From the NCBI GenBank assembly GCA_019637685.1, contig JAHBVF010000002.1, forward strand, positions 62,001 through 126,000: a DNA stretch of 64,000 nt, read 5' to 3'. Every line of letters begins with the position of its first letter. Within the stretch, counting starts at the first letter, position 1. Shown here piece after piece: positions 1 to 15,000 of this stretch. Origin of the DNA: Caldilineaceae bacterium (GTDB taxonomy: Bacteria; Chloroflexota; Anaerolineae; Caldilineales; Caldilineaceae). Made by a program: the position numbers and the translations under genes. The notes below the pieces were generated by a model, which worked only from the letters and a program-made list of their open reading frames with translations, searched no databases and was not told the DNA's origin.

Positions 1-3000
1 CCAGCGGGATGGGGGAGGATGACGAGTACGACATCTGGTGCGCCACCGGCAGCGACCACTGGACCACAACCACCAACACACTCCAGACCTATTACGAGGA
101 TTTCTTTGTCTCTGGGCTGATTGTGACCGAGGATCACGGGGGCAGCCTGGGCATTGTGGCCCAAAAGCCGGGAACGGGCGACGCCTATTACGAGGATGCG
201 CTCTGGCACGCGGCCGACGCCCTGCACCACACTTTTCTGCGCGGCCAGTTGAAGAGTGACAGCAGCCGTTTTACCCCCCTCGACCTCTCCGACTATCTGC
301 CTGCCTCCACCCTCTATGTGGAAGAAATCCCCCTCGCCCAGGCCGCGGACCTGGCGACCGTCTCCACTGTCACATCCACCCAGGTTCTGAACAGCGTCTT
401 CGGCAGTTCGGCCAGCGTGGGGGATCAGGTCAATCTGCTCTTTGTGGGGGAACTTTCCAAACGGTCGGTAAGCCTGGGCGAGAGCGCGGTCAGCACCAGC
501 GGGAATCTTCTGCATCCCAGCCTGGCCCAAAGCGTCCTGGACACCTCCGGGATCGTGCGCTGGACAGCCTACGAATACCTGGGCAGCGCGGTCTGGGATA
601 CCGCGGACCTGAACAGTTATCGAAGCGCGCTGGAAGCAAACCTGACCGCGGGGCTGACCACCCAAGCGCTGACCACAGCCCTGGGCGGCATCACCCCCAG
701 CGACGAGAGCCGGGTGCGCGACGGTATCGTTGCCCTGGCCTGGAACTACTATCTCTCTCTGCAGGTGGGGGCCAACGCGTTGCTGGCCGTGGACAATACC
801 GCCGTGAGCACAGAGACAGTGGCGATCAGCCGCTTTGCCTACACCCCCGGCAGCGACGACGACGCGCTGGCGACGATCATCCACGGCCTGCTCACGAATA
901 TCCAAAGTTTCTATGCCCGCAACATCTACTCTGTCAGCGCCAGTGGTCAGCTTGTGACAATGGGCGGGCTGGCCTGGGAGGAGCTGGGCGAATCGATTGA
1001 AGCGGTCGCCACGGCGCTGGGGGATAAGGCGGCTGGCGTCAGTTCGTCTTCCACAGAAGCCTTGCAGGCCCTGGAAGGCTATTACAAAACCGTCGATGTG
1101 GAGGACTTCGATCTGATTGCGCCCGGGGCCATTTCTCTCTCCGCGCTGGATAATTTTGCCATAGGTATAGTCATCACCTATGGCGTTCTCAAGAGCATCC
1201 TGGGGCTGTCCAGTATGTATACCGGCTTGTGGCTGATGACCGCGAGCACAGAGGCCGTCGAAAGTTTTTTTAGCGTCCTGCAGAATTCATCCAGTCTGGT
1301 GCTCAAAATCGAACTGGTTAAATACAACCAGGCGGTATGGGCTGTGGCCGGCCTGATCCTATCGGTAGGCATCGCGCTCTACACCTTCTTCTCGGCCAAC
1401 CCAGACAACGCGTTCGAGCGCAGCAACACAGAAGCCTATCTGGTGGCCCAGATTATCTACGCGCTGATTATCTTTGCCATTACCCTCATCCCCGGTGTGG
1501 GCTTTCTCATCACCGGCCTCATTGCGCTTGCCGACGGAATTATGATTGCGGTCTGCAAGGCATTGGGCAAAGACCCGACCACAGAAACCAACCGCTGGTG
1601 GTGCAACGGCGCCTCCCAGGCCATCACTCTCGCCATCTACTACGCCATCCACGACTATACGCCCCTGGCTGTGTTGGATCGCGACGGCCGGGTGGACGTG
1701 GAAATGAATACGCCTATCTATGCCCAACACATGACCGATGGGGGCTTTATCGTCGGCAACGACATTTCCATCGGCGCGGTGATTACCTCCTCTCTTTATA
1801 TGAACAGCCCAACCTCCTGGATGGGCGATGTCTATGCCTGGCAGTTGAGCGACAGCAACCTGCGCGAATCCACCTTCGACTATCGCTTTCAGCAGAGCAA
1901 AAAAGATGTCTCTGTGGGCCTGAGCCAAAGCACCTGGCAGCCAACCCCAGGCCGGGACGAAAGCTCCAGCGACGGCGAACGCTTCTTCAAGTCCGAAACC
2001 TTCAGCGACGATTTCCCCCTGGAAGAGGCGGGGATCAATCGGCCTTTCACTGTCTATTTCTCCGAAGGCTTTGCCATGAACGCCCAGGAGTGCTGGACCG
2101 CCTACCTGCCCGTTCCTCCTTATGTCACCCCCGTCTGCTATCTGGAAACCTACAAAGATACCCTGCACCAGGACATGGGCACAGACTTCGTCTTTGATGT
2201 CTTCCCCTCGTCCATCAGCGGATTGATGGACCTGTACGATCTGGGCAAGGGCAGCTACCGGCTGGCCTGGGACAGCCAGTTCCCTGTCCTGGCCGACGCG
2301 GACGGCGACGGGCTGCGCAGCAAAGCCAAAGGCGGTGTGGACCCGAACGACAGCAGCGGCGACACAGACCTGGACGGTCTGAGCGACTATTGGGAGTACG
2401 CCAACGGCTACGATCCCAGCGACAGCGACCCGGATCAGGACGGTTTGACCGACTATTGGGAAGCCTTCTACGGCACAAATCCCTTCGCCGCGGACAGCGA
2501 CAGCGACGGTCTGGGCGACGCCGAGGAGGTCTTCCACCCCAACATCAGCTATCCCTTCGAAAACAGCCACTACACCGACACCAGCCCCCCGCTTCACGCC
2601 TCCAGCCAGGCCGCGTGGATGGGCGGTTGGGATGTGGTCTACGACTGGGACAACGGCACGCCCCTCTCCACGTGGGTGAGCAGCGACCCCAACGATCTGG
2701 ACAGCGACGACGACGCTATTCTGGACGGGCGGGAGAAGATTTACGGCTACAATCCCTGGGTGGCGGGCACAGCTAACCTGCTCTCCATGCGCTCGTCGTT
2801 GCAGACGGCCACCGACTCCCTGCCCTATGTGGCCGCGGGCGGGACAATCACGTACACAGCAGTCATCACCAACGAACTGGAGAACCGCTACGCCACCGGT
2901 CTGCTCCAGGCCGAATTCCCCACCGACGACGTGCAGAAGACGACTGTTATCAACACCGTCGGCCCTCTGGAAACCGTCTCTCTGGCTGGGACAGTGGCTG

Positions 3001-6000
3001 TCAACCAGAGCAGCAGCCAGCCGGTGAGTATGACTGTGCGCGCGGGTGTGGAATTCGAGATCGCCACCGAGCGTATCGTCTGGCTGCGTATGGACGAGGA
3101 GAGCGGAGCGACGACTTTCAGCGACAGCACCTTTCGGGAACACCACGCCACGTGCAGCGGCGTTACCTGTCCCGCGGCCAATGGCAGCTATCTCACCTTT
3201 AGCTACAACAGCGGCAACGAGGACGTCATCACCCTGACCGAGGACGACGATTTTGACCTGAGTTCCTTCAGCGCCGGCGCGTGGGTCAAGACCACCAGCG
3301 CGTCCGGCCAGTCCACAATCTTCAATGACGCCAACGATCTGCGCCTCTGGATCAACAGCGGCCAGGTGCGGGTGACTCAGGACGGCACAACCTACAACAC
3401 CGGCTCCGTCATCTCCTCCAACGAGTGGACCCACGTGATGGTCACTTTTGACGCGGCCAGCGGCGCGGGGGTGATCTATGTGGACGGCGTGGCAGCCAAG
3501 ACCTACACCGGCAGCGTCATCAGCCGCAACAACAGCGGCATCTCCCTGGCCGGTCTCTTTGGGGGAACCCTCTATCTGGACGAATTTGAACTCTACAACC
3601 GGGCACTCAGCGCCACCGAAGTACAAAATCTGGTCAACGCCGACCCGGTGCTGTTGGCGGAAGTCTCCAGCAGCGACTTCGAGGATAGCTCCCCCTGGGG
3701 CAATAGCCTGTCGTGCAGCGGCGCGGCCTGTCCGTCGGTGGATACCGGCAGCCGCCGGGTCAACTTCGACCAGACCGAATACTACGCCGTCTCCGGCAGC
3801 AGCCTGAACCTGAACGGCGGCGGCTTTACCTACGCCACCTGGCTGCGCCCCACCAGCCGGGGCGTCAAATTCGACAGCTCCGGCAAGACCGATTCCCAGA
3901 AGGGCAGCAACGAACACGACTTCTCCCTCTACCTGCCCGACACCAACACCAGCCGGGACTGGCAGGGCATCGCCGGGGACAACAGTCTCTCCAACGGCAA
4001 CAGCCAATACCCCAGCCTGTGGGTGGAGAGCGGCGGTCGTGTCCACATCCGCTTCCAGAACGGCAGCACCGCGTGCAGCTACACCACCGGCAGCGGGCTG
4101 ATCAAATACAACAAATGGCAGCAGTTAGTCGTCGGCTTCAATGGCAGCGGTTTCAACGTCTACATCAACGGCGAACTGAAGGCCAGCAGCGGGAATGTCT
4201 GCAACACAACGCCCCCCAGCAAAAGCAGCCTCTACATCGGGCGGCCCAACAACCACGGCTACGTCTATGTGGACGATCTGGTCCACACCAAAGCCTACGA
4301 CGGCGAGTATTGGGACTGGGGCTGCGGCCTTACCGGTTGTTTGAAGGTGGACCGCAAGGATGAGAACAAACTGGACGTGGACGGCAAACGTCTCTGGTCG
4401 GCCACCACCGAAGGCGAAAAACTGTACGACATCAGTGCCGGGCGCATCATCGATGACGGCAACGCCAAGCTCAAATTTTTCGACAGCGACGCCTCGCCCA
4501 ACAGCGACGACGTGCGCATCAACCAGACCATCAACAGCCGCTCCCTGCGCGAATACGACGGCACACTCTACGGCTGGAAGAATACCGGCGGCAACAATTA
4601 TCTGTGCGATTCCGAAAAGAGTTGCGGCGAACTCTACTGGAGCCTCTCCAACGATTTTTACGAGGGCTATCTGGAAGATTTCCGTATCTACGACTACAAC
4701 CTGAGCGCTGGTCAGGTCCAGGACCTCTACGACGCCACCTTTGCCACCCTGCGCTTCAGCTTTGACGAGCCGCCGGGCAAGAGTGTGCTGGAAGACGAGT
4801 CGGGCAACGGGCTGGATTTGGGCTGTGTTTCCACGGCCAACACCTGCCCGGACACGGGCATCCCTGGCCGGGACAACCAGGCCCTGCGCTTTGACGGCGG
4901 CGTGGCCGACGACGACGGCTTCGACGGCGCGGCCGACTATCTCTCTGTGGCCGACGACAATCGGCTGGATGTGGAGAGCGACACAACCATTACCCTGTGG
5001 GTGAAGGCCGACGACTGGAACAACAACCGTTACACCCCCTTTCTGGTCAAAGGCAGCGGCAGCAACGCCAACTACTATCTGGGAAAATCCAGCAATAACC
5101 GCCTGGTCTTCGCCTACCGGGACAGTGGCAACACCTGGCGGGAGCAGACGCTTCTTCTCTCCGGCTACGACACAAGCGGCTGGCTGCACATCGCCGCGGT
5201 CATCGAGCCGGACACCAGCACAACCGCTGTCACCCTCTATGTCAACGGCACAGCCAACGGCCCCTATACCCTCAGCGGCACGCCCAAGCCCAACGGCAAC
5301 GCCCTCACGGTGGGGCGCTATCTGGGCAGCAACCACGCCGCCTTCGACGGTCTCATCGACGAACTGGTGATGCTCCCCTTTGCCCTGGACGCGACCGAAG
5401 TGGCCGCGCTGGTCAACGCCGCGCCTCTGCTCAATCTGCACCTGGACGAGGACACCAGCGACGGTGGCTTTCTAGACGACAGCCCCGCGGCCAATCACCT
5501 GACCTGTGCTAGCGACGCCACCTGCCCCGCGGGCGGCGACAAAGGCCAGATTCGCGAGGCCGCGCTCTTCGACGGGATGGACAAACTCACCGACAGCGCC
5601 AACAGCGAGAGCCGTCTCTCCCAATTCAGTATCGGTCTGTGGGTCAAACCCCAGGACGAGACCGGCGCGGCCCAGTATCTCATCGAACGGGGCAATGGCA
5701 GCCGCCACAACTACCGGCTGTGGATGGCCGCCAACAGTTTCAAAGTCACCTTCGACCTCTACAGTTCCGCCTGCAATACCCTCTATTCTGTCACCACTTC
5801 GTCGCCGCTGGTGGAGGACCAGTGGAACCACATCTTCGCCACCTACGACGGTAATGCCATGCGTCTCTATCTCAACGGCAGCCAGAACGCCAACAAATCC
5901 ACCGGCAACCGGGGCGCGTGTACCAGCAGCAGCCACAGCCTGACCATCGGCGAGAACTTTGCGGGCAATCTGGACGAGATTGTCCTCTACGGCACCGCGC

Positions 6001-9000
6001 TGGAAGGCGAAGAGATCGCCGCGGCCTACGCCTACCAGAGCGTCTGGTATGACGTGGCCGAACAGCACAATCTGATTGTGGACGCCGACAGTCCTACCGT
6101 CTATCTGGACCTGGCGACAACGGCCATCTCGGCCACTGTGCAGACAATGGCCGTCTACGCCCACGACCCAACTTCGTGGATCGCGTCGGTGGAGTACAAC
6201 ATCGACGGCGGCGGCTGGACAACTATCAACACCAGCGACAACTCCTGGACTTTCAACTATACGGCCATCAGCGAAGGCAGCCATACAGTGCAGGTGCGCG
6301 CCACCGACGCCGTCGGCAACAGCGCCACATCCAGCCACGCAATTCTGGTGGACGCCACACCGCCCACGCTGACCATCGAAAGCAGTCTGACCGCAGCCAT
6401 TTTGGGGGTGGGGGAAAGCCTGCCCATCAGCGGGACGGTCAGCGACAGCGGCAGCGGCATCGACAGCAGCACTCTCACCGCCCGGCTGGAAGACCGCCAG
6501 GGGCTGCTCTATTACCCGGACGCGCCCACAGTCAGCGGCAGCGGCTGGAGCGCGTCCCAATCCTTTGCCAACGCGCCCCCCTACGGCGTCTATACCCTCA
6601 CCGCGTCCGTGGCGGATGTGGCGGGCAACAGCACAACCGTTGCCGCGCCTCTGCAACTGGACGGGCTGGCCCCGGTAGCGGATGTGCTCCACGCCAGCGC
6701 CACCATTTCCGGCAGCAACAGTCTCATCACCGGCACTGTGGCCGACATCCCCCTGCCCGTGCAGAGCAAACGGCTCCATCTCCACTTCGAGGAAGCATCC
6801 GGCGCGACGGCTTTTGTGGACGGCACGCCCCACCGCTCCCAGGCCACCTGCGCCGGGAGCGCCTGCCCGACCGCCCTCCGCGCCGGTCAACGGGGTCTGG
6901 CCCTTAGCTTTGACGGCGTGAACGACAGTCTCTCCCTCACCAACACGCTCCTCATCTCCACCACCATCGCCGACTTCCTCGACCTGGCCGGGAAGGATTT
7001 TACTGTGCTGGCCTGGGTGCGGGCGAACAGTTGGAGCGGCAGCCAACTGGCCTTCGCCAACGATGACAGCGGCGCGGATAAGGCTCTGCGTCTGGGGGTA
7101 GTGAACGGCGCGCCCCTGCTCGATTTTGGCAGCAATGCCATTGCCGCGCCGGCCCTGCCCACCGGCCAATGGGTCCACCTGGCCTGGCGCTTCCGCTCGT
7201 TGGACGATCTGGAAAATGCCATCGACGAGCAGGCAATTTTAGTCAACGGCGTTGTGGCAGCCAGCGCCGAAGGACGCAACGCCTTTGCTGGCGCGGGCAA
7301 TTTCCGCATCGGCGGCGGAACCGGCGCAGCGTTTGATCTGGACGAGCTGGTCATCTACAACCGCGCCCTCTCCGACGACGAAATCTACGACATTGCCAAC
7401 CCGCTGGCGACGGTCGTTGCCAGCGCCCAGATTCGCTACCGCCACAGCGAAGACCGTCTACAGGCCGACGACGAGGGCGACTGGTACGACGTAACGCTGG
7501 ACAGCGCGGACAGCCTCTTCACCACCTGGCGGCATACGGTTCCGTCTACGCTGGAAGGCCCCTATCGGGTGGACCTGCGCACGGCAGACAGCGCGGGCAA
7601 CAGCCGCACATTTGTCAATGTGTGGGATGGCGAGATCGACGTCCGCGCGCCCCGGGTCAGCATCGACTACCAGCGCATTGGGGCCAATTTTGCCCGCGTC
7701 GTCTGCACCGCGGAGGACTACAACCTGACCGACACAGGCTGGGAGTGCCCTGCCGGCGACCGGCGCAGCCGCAGCATCGACGACGCCTGGTTCACGACGA
7801 TCTTCGGCGACATCGACAAGACCGAAGCCTACACCACTCCCCTGGAAAACGTGGGAGCCACCACCGCCCAGATGACCGCCTGCGATATTCTCGGCCAGTG
7901 TGCCAGCGCCAGCGTCGGCGCGCCCACCGCGCTGACTTCGGTCAGCGCCATTTTTACCCCCACCAACCGTTCCAGCTTTGTGGGGCTGGACCCCTTCACC
8001 GTCGGCGGCTATGTGGCAAGTCCGAGCGGAATCACCAGCCTGACCGTCACCGCCAACGGCGCGACGATCTACACCACTGGCTGGTCCGGCGGTGAGACAG
8101 AAGCCGACTGGTCCTTCGCCTGGAAGCCCGCCCGCTGGGGTGTCTATAGCCTGGAAGCCACCCTCACCACCGGCAGCGGCGGCACAGTCAGCGACGCCGC
8201 GGAGACGGTCGTTGTCATCGACGCGCCGGAGCTTACCATCAGCAAATGGGTCTACCCGGACGATCAACTGGTCTACGGCGACGCCATCACCTACACCTTC
8301 GCCATCACCAACAGCGGCACACTGGACGCGGACGGTCTGCGTATCGTCGATCTGTTGCCGCCGGGCGTGGTGGGCAGCAATCTGGACATCACCCGCACCC
8401 TGGCCGTGGGAGCCAGCGCGGTCTACACCCTGCCCGGCGTCATCGACAACACGACCGCGCCCACCCTCACCAACACCGCTTACTTCACCCACACCTGGGA
8501 ACAGGCCAGTGCCTCGGCCAGCGCCGACGTCTGCGATGTGGAATTGGTGACAAACGCCAACGACCGCGGCGAAGGCAGCCTGCGCGCCGCCATCGAGGAC
8601 GCCTGCAACGGCGCGGTCATCTACTTTGCCGACGATTACACCATCTACCTGGACAGCACCCTGACCCTGACCAAAGAGCTAACGATTGACGGCATCGGCC
8701 AGGCCGTGACGGTCAGCGGCGACAGCGGCGGGGACGGCAGCCGGGATGTGCGCCCCTTCACCATTAAAAGCAGCGGCGTCGTCACCCTCAGCCATCTGTC
8801 GGTGGTCAGTGGCACGGCGATTCTCGGCGCGGGCATCCACAACAGCGGCCAACTCACCCTTTTCGAGAGCGCGCTGCTGGGCAACCAAACCTACGAAAGC
8901 CGCTATTATTCCTTCAGCCGGGGCGGCGCGCTTTTCAACGCGGGTGCAGCCCTGCTCAGCAGCAGTATCATCTCCGGCAATTTGGCTGTGGCCGGCGGCG

Positions 9001-12000
9001 GGGTCTTCAGCCAGGGCTATCTCACTGTCACCGCCAGCGCCTTCATCAGCAACACAGCCTACAATCCCGGCGGGCTGCACGCCTGGGCCAGGGGCGGCGC
9101 TATCAACAACGACGGCTCGCTCGTCTACAGCGGCGGCCAGCTCATCGAGTACAACGGCGCGGCAACCATCACCAACACACTCTTTGTGGACAACCGGGCC
9201 GATGGCACCTGGCACGGCGGCGGCGGTCTTTTCAACGGCGGCAGCGCCACTGTGGACCAGAGCACATTTGTGGGCAACCGTTCCAACGCGGCGGGTGGCG
9301 GCGTCTACAATTACATCAACCACAGCCTGACCCTGCGCAACTCGATTGTGGTGGGCAGCGACAGCAGCGCGGATTGCGCCAACTTTGTGGGCGGCACCAC
9401 AGCCCTCACCACCACCCACAATCTCATCGGTATCCGCAACAGCTTTACCGCCAGCAATTGCGGCGATGTGACCGCCACCCCCGAACCCCTTCTGGCCGAT
9501 CTGGACTACTACGGCGGGCCGACCGTCGGCGCGGGGATTCCCATGCCCAGCTATGCGCTCCTGCCCGGCAGCCCGGCCCTGGACGCGGCGGACCCGGCCT
9601 TCTGCCCGGATGTGGATGGCCGGGGCGAGAGCCGTCCCGGTGGGCTGGCCTGCGACATCGGCGCGTTTGAATCCCAGGGCTTTACACTGACCCTGACCGG
9701 CGGCGACGGACAATCTGCCCTGATCAACAGCGACTACGCCGATCCTCTGGCCGTCGTCCTTGCGCCGGTGGATGCCAGGGAGCCGACTGCGGGCGGCGTA
9801 ATCAGTTACACGGCGACGACCGACGGCCCCGGCGTCTCTCTCAGCCCCCAGAGCGTCACACTGGCGGCGGGCGGCGGGGCCAGCAGCGTCGCCACAGCCA
9901 ACGCCATTGCGGGCAGTCTGACCGTCACCGCCACCGCGTCGGGCGTGCTGATGCCGGTGACTTTCTCGCTGGTCAATCTGGCCCCGGAACTGGGGCTGGC
10001 GAAAAGCGTCTCCGCGGCCCTGACGCCGCCGGGTCAGCGGCTTACCTACACGCTTGTCTTCTCCAACGCGGGCAACACGACGGCCACGGGCGTCGTCATC
10101 TCCGACGCGCTGCCTGTCTATTTTGTAGTAAACAGTGAGCAGTCAGCAGTGGACGGCGGGAGCGTTACAGCACAGCCGGGGACGAACCGGGCGTGGACAG
10201 TCAGCGATCTGCCAGTGGGCGCGGGCGGCGCAATTACTGTCACCGGTGTGGTGAGCACTTCCACGCCCTTTGGCACTGTCCTGACCAACACGGCCACCAT
10301 CAGCGGCTCGCTGGCCGAGACGATCACCGGCAACGAAAGCGCGACCGCGACCGCCACCGCCTGCTGGACGACGACCCGGCTCTATGTGGACGCGGGCGCA
10401 ACCGGCCAGAACAACGGCCAAAGCTGGGCCGACGCCTTCACCCATCTGCAGGACGCGCTGGCCCTGGCCCGCAACTGCGGCTACGCCACGGAAATCTGGG
10501 TGGCGGACGGCGTCTACTATCCCGACGCGGGTGTGGAGCAGAGCAACGGCGACCCCGCGGCCAGCTTCGGGCTGGTCAGCGGCGTCGCCGTCTACGGCGG
10601 CTTTGCGGGCGGTGAGACTGCCCTGTCCAGCCGGGATTGGGAGTCCAATCCCGCGGTGCTGAGCGGCGACATCGGCCAGGACGACACGACAACCGGTGCT
10701 GTGGTGGTGGATGTGGCGAACATCAGCGGCACAAACAGCCAGAACGTCCTCACCGCCAGCTCTGTGATGACAGGCACGATTCTCGACGGCTTCACCATCA
10801 CTGGCGGCGACGGCGGCGACGGCGCGGGGCTGAAGATGACCAACAGCTACGCCAGCCTGGGCAATCTGATGTTCCGGGGCAACCGGGGCAGCGACGGCGG
10901 CGGTCTCCACAGCAGCGGCGCAAATAGCGGCCCGACCTACGCCAATCTCAGCTTCCGGGACAACTACGCGGTCAACGGCGGCGGATTCTACAACAATGCC
11001 AGCCCGCTGACGCTGACCGACACGCTCTTTATGGAGAATGAAACCAGCGGCGGCGGCGGCGGTCTCTACAATCTCAACAGCCCGGCCCTGCTCACCGGCC
11101 TGACTTTCTACACAAACACCGCGGGCGGCTGGGGCGGTGGCCTGCAAAATGTGGGCGACAGCCAGATTGTCAGCGTCACCTTTGCGGGCAACCGGGCCGA
11201 ATGGGGCGGCGGCTTTGTCAATGGCTATGTCGGGCGCCCGCTGAGCAGCAGTCCGACCATCACCAATTCAATATTTGTGGGCAACCGGGCCAGCGGCCGG
11301 GGCGGCGCGCTCCACAACCGCTTCAAACCCCTGCGGGTGGTCAACAGCACCTTCACCGGCAATCTTTCCAACGGCACAGGCGCGGCCACCTCCAACCAGT
11401 ACACGACGCTGACGCTTGTCAATTCAATCGTTTGGAACAACTACGCGTCCGGCTGGGGAAGCAGCCCCTTCTACGACGATTCGGCCAATACAGTTGTGGA
11501 TCACAGCCTCTACGACGGCGTCTGCGACAACCTGCGCAACAATGTGACCTGCACCGACAGCGTGCAGTTCAGCGGCAGCAGTCTCTTGGCCGCAGCGGTG
11601 AACCCCTTCAGTGCGCCCGCGGTGGGCGGCGATCTGCGCCTGTTGCCCGGCAGCCCGGCTATCGACACCGCCGACACCAGCGCCGCGCCCAGCCACGACA
11701 TTCAGGGCATCGCCCGGCCCATCAACGGCGTAGCGGATATGGGTGCGTATGAGTCCCAGGGCTTCCGCATCAGCTATGGCAGCGGCGGCGATCAGACGGC
11801 TATTATCGGCAATATTTTCGGCGAACCGTTGACCGCCACTGTGACCAGCGACGCGGGCGAGCCGGTGGGGCCGGGGGGCAGCGTTACCTTTGCCGGGCCG
11901 GGCAGCGGCGCAGATGTGCAGCCCAGCAGCCACAGCGCGTCCACCGACGCCGGGGGCGCAGCGGAGCTCTCCAGTGTCCGGGCCAATCTCATCACCGGCA

Positions 12001-15000
12001 CATACGCTCTCACCGCCACCGGTCCGGGGATTGTGGATTGGGTTACATTTCCGTTGACCAACACCCGGGCCGATCTGCTGCTGGAAAAATATGTGACACC
12101 GACGGTGGCCGCGCCGGGCGAGACGATTACCTACACCCTCTTCTTCACCAACGAGGGCAGCGCCGAGGTATTTGGGGTGGTCATCACCGACTTTGTGCCT
12201 CTCAGCGTGACAGTGCAGAGCGTTGTGGTCAGCAGCGGTGTCATCACCCAGCAGGTGGGCAGCGATGTGGAAGCCAGCGTTGCTTCTCTGGCGGTAGGGG
12301 AAGGCGGCGGCGTGACTATCACCGCCCAGATCGCGGGGATAGCCCCGGCGGATCTGGTGATTGCCAATACCGCCGTCATCACCAGTGACTCTCTGGGCGG
12401 CAACAGCACCAACAGCCAAGCCTCGGCGGATGTAAAAATCCTGAATGTGGCTCCGCTGCTGGGCGATTTCTCCTTCAGCGTGGATGAGGACGGATTGGGG
12501 TTGACCGTCGGCACAGTCAGCGGCAGCGATGCCAACGCCGACGAATTGGAATATACGATCCTCAGCGGCAACAGCGGCGACGTCTTTGGTCTGGACAACG
12601 TGACCGGCGCGCTGACGGTCGCCGCGGCCCTGGACTACGAGAGCATCCCCCAATACGTCCTGACTGTGCAGGCCAGCGATGGCAGCCTGACCGGCACGGG
12701 GCTGGTGACAGTCACAGTCAATAATACGGACGCGGATTTGGCGGTAGAAAAGTCATTGCTTTCGGCAGTCTCCTATTTCAATCTCTATGAAGGCGAGAGT
12801 CTCCACGTCCCCGCGCCGGGATACGCGCTCACTTACACCCTCGCCTTTGCCAACAACGGGCGCGACCTGGCCTCGAATGTTCTGTTGACCGATGTGATCC
12901 CCGCGGGGCTGGCTGTGACTGGCTTCGACTGGTCTGCGGATGCGGGCGTCGCCATTACCCGCACAACCGGTATCACCTACGCCTGGGCCATCAGCGATCT
13001 GCCGGTGGGCGCGGGGGGTGTGATTACTGTCAGCGCCGTCGTCAGCCCGGAACTGCCTGTGACAACGCTTGCCAACAGCGCCGCTATCTCTTCTGTGGCC
13101 GACAGCGACGAGAGTGACAACAGTACAACGCTGGAAGCGAGCAGTTGTCTGTGGGCGATTACAGTTACCAGCGACGGAGACAGCGGCGCGGGCACATTGC
13201 GCCAGGCCATCGAGGACATCTGTCCTACTGGCGTCATTACCTTCGCCGGGGATATGACGATTACACTGCTCACCTACCCCATGGGGGACGGTGAACTGGT
13301 GATCCTTAAGGGGATGACCATTGACGCCTCCGGCCACAGTGTGACCATCAGCGGTGGTGGCGAGAATATCGTCTTTATGGTGGATATCGACCCAGGCCAG
13401 GCGAATTCTCACCCAGTTACCCTTTCTCACCTGACCATTGCCGACGGTGTGGGATATGCCCGCGAAGTAGCCGGCGGCGTAAACAACTTGGGCGATCTCA
13501 CCATCCGCAACAGCACAATTACCAACAACCGGGAAGGCGGCGTCAATAATGGGGGCAAGTTCCTCCTCGTCAACAGTCTGGTCTACAGCAATACGATGAG
13601 CGGTGGATCCGGGGCTGGCCTCTCCAACGGCTATAAGGCTACGGCGATTGTCGAGAACAGCACCATTTCCGGCAATCGGGCCACGGGCAGTGACTCGAAA
13701 GACACGGGCGGCGGCATTGGCAATTACTTCGGCGTCATTACGATTACCAACAGCACAATCGTTTCCAACACATCCATCTTCAATCCCGGCGGCGGCATCT
13801 TCAATGATTCGAACGGCGAAATCACCTTCAACCACACAATTGTTGCGGGCAATGTGGGCAACGGCACAGCCAGCGACTGTCTGAACAGCGCTGTGATGAA
13901 CGACGGCGGCTACAATCTGGTGGGCAGCGGGACGGGCTGCCCGACGGATTCCGGCACGACGCTGACGGTCAGTCCGTCGAATGTTTTCACTGATGTGCTG
14001 GATTCGGCCCTGGCCGACAATGGAGGCGACACCCTCACCCACCGGCTGCTGCAGGACAGCCCGGCCCAGGACGCGGGCAACCCCGCGGGCTGCGGTGTGA
14101 CGACAGACCAGCGGGGCGTCAGCCGTTTCCAGGGCACGGCCTGCGACATCGGCGCGTACGAGCTGGACCAGACGGACCTGACCCTCGCCAAGAGCGTCGT
14201 TCCGGCCACAGCCCTGCCCGGTGAATCGGTGGACTTTGTGCTGACCGTCGCCAACGCGGGCAGTGTGCTGGCCAGCGGTGTCACCCTCACCGACAGCCTG
14301 CCCGGGGGGTTGACTGTCACAGGGATTGTCAGCAGTGGGCTGGCCTTTGACCAGACGGACGACAGCCCGTTAACCTGGCAGATTGCCAGTCTACCGGGCA
14401 ACACCAGCGGGACGCTGACCGTCACCGCGCAGATCGACGACGACGCCAGCCTCTTTGGGACGACACTTCTCAATACAGCAGGCGTCACGGTCAGCGGCGA
14501 ACTGGACGGCTCGGACAATTTCGCCGCGGTCTCTCTGCCAGTCGGCACCAGCCCCAGTCTGACCCTGACAAAGAGCGTCCTGCCGGCTGGGCCGCTGGAA
14601 CGGGGCGCAACTCTTACATACACACTCATCCTCAGCAACACCGGCCCCTCCGTGGCCCTGAACACCCGGCTCACCGACACCCTGCCCGCTGAACTCGACT
14701 TTGGTGGGTGGCTGGTGCAGCCCGGCGGCGCGGCAGTGAATAACGACGAAATCACCTGGACGGGAACAGCGCCCGCGGGCGGCGCGGTGACTATCACTTT
14801 CACCGCCCGTCACGTGGGAACCTACGGCGATACAATCATCAACCGCGCCCAATTCAGCCAGCGATCCGGCAGCGGCAGCGCCACCGCCACCAGCACCGTA
14901 CTCGGCTCCCAGTTCTTCAACCTGCTTCTCATCCCTTCTGCTGACAGCGTAGACGAGGGCAGCAGCCTGGGCTACGAACTCTATCTGGCCAATCTGGGCG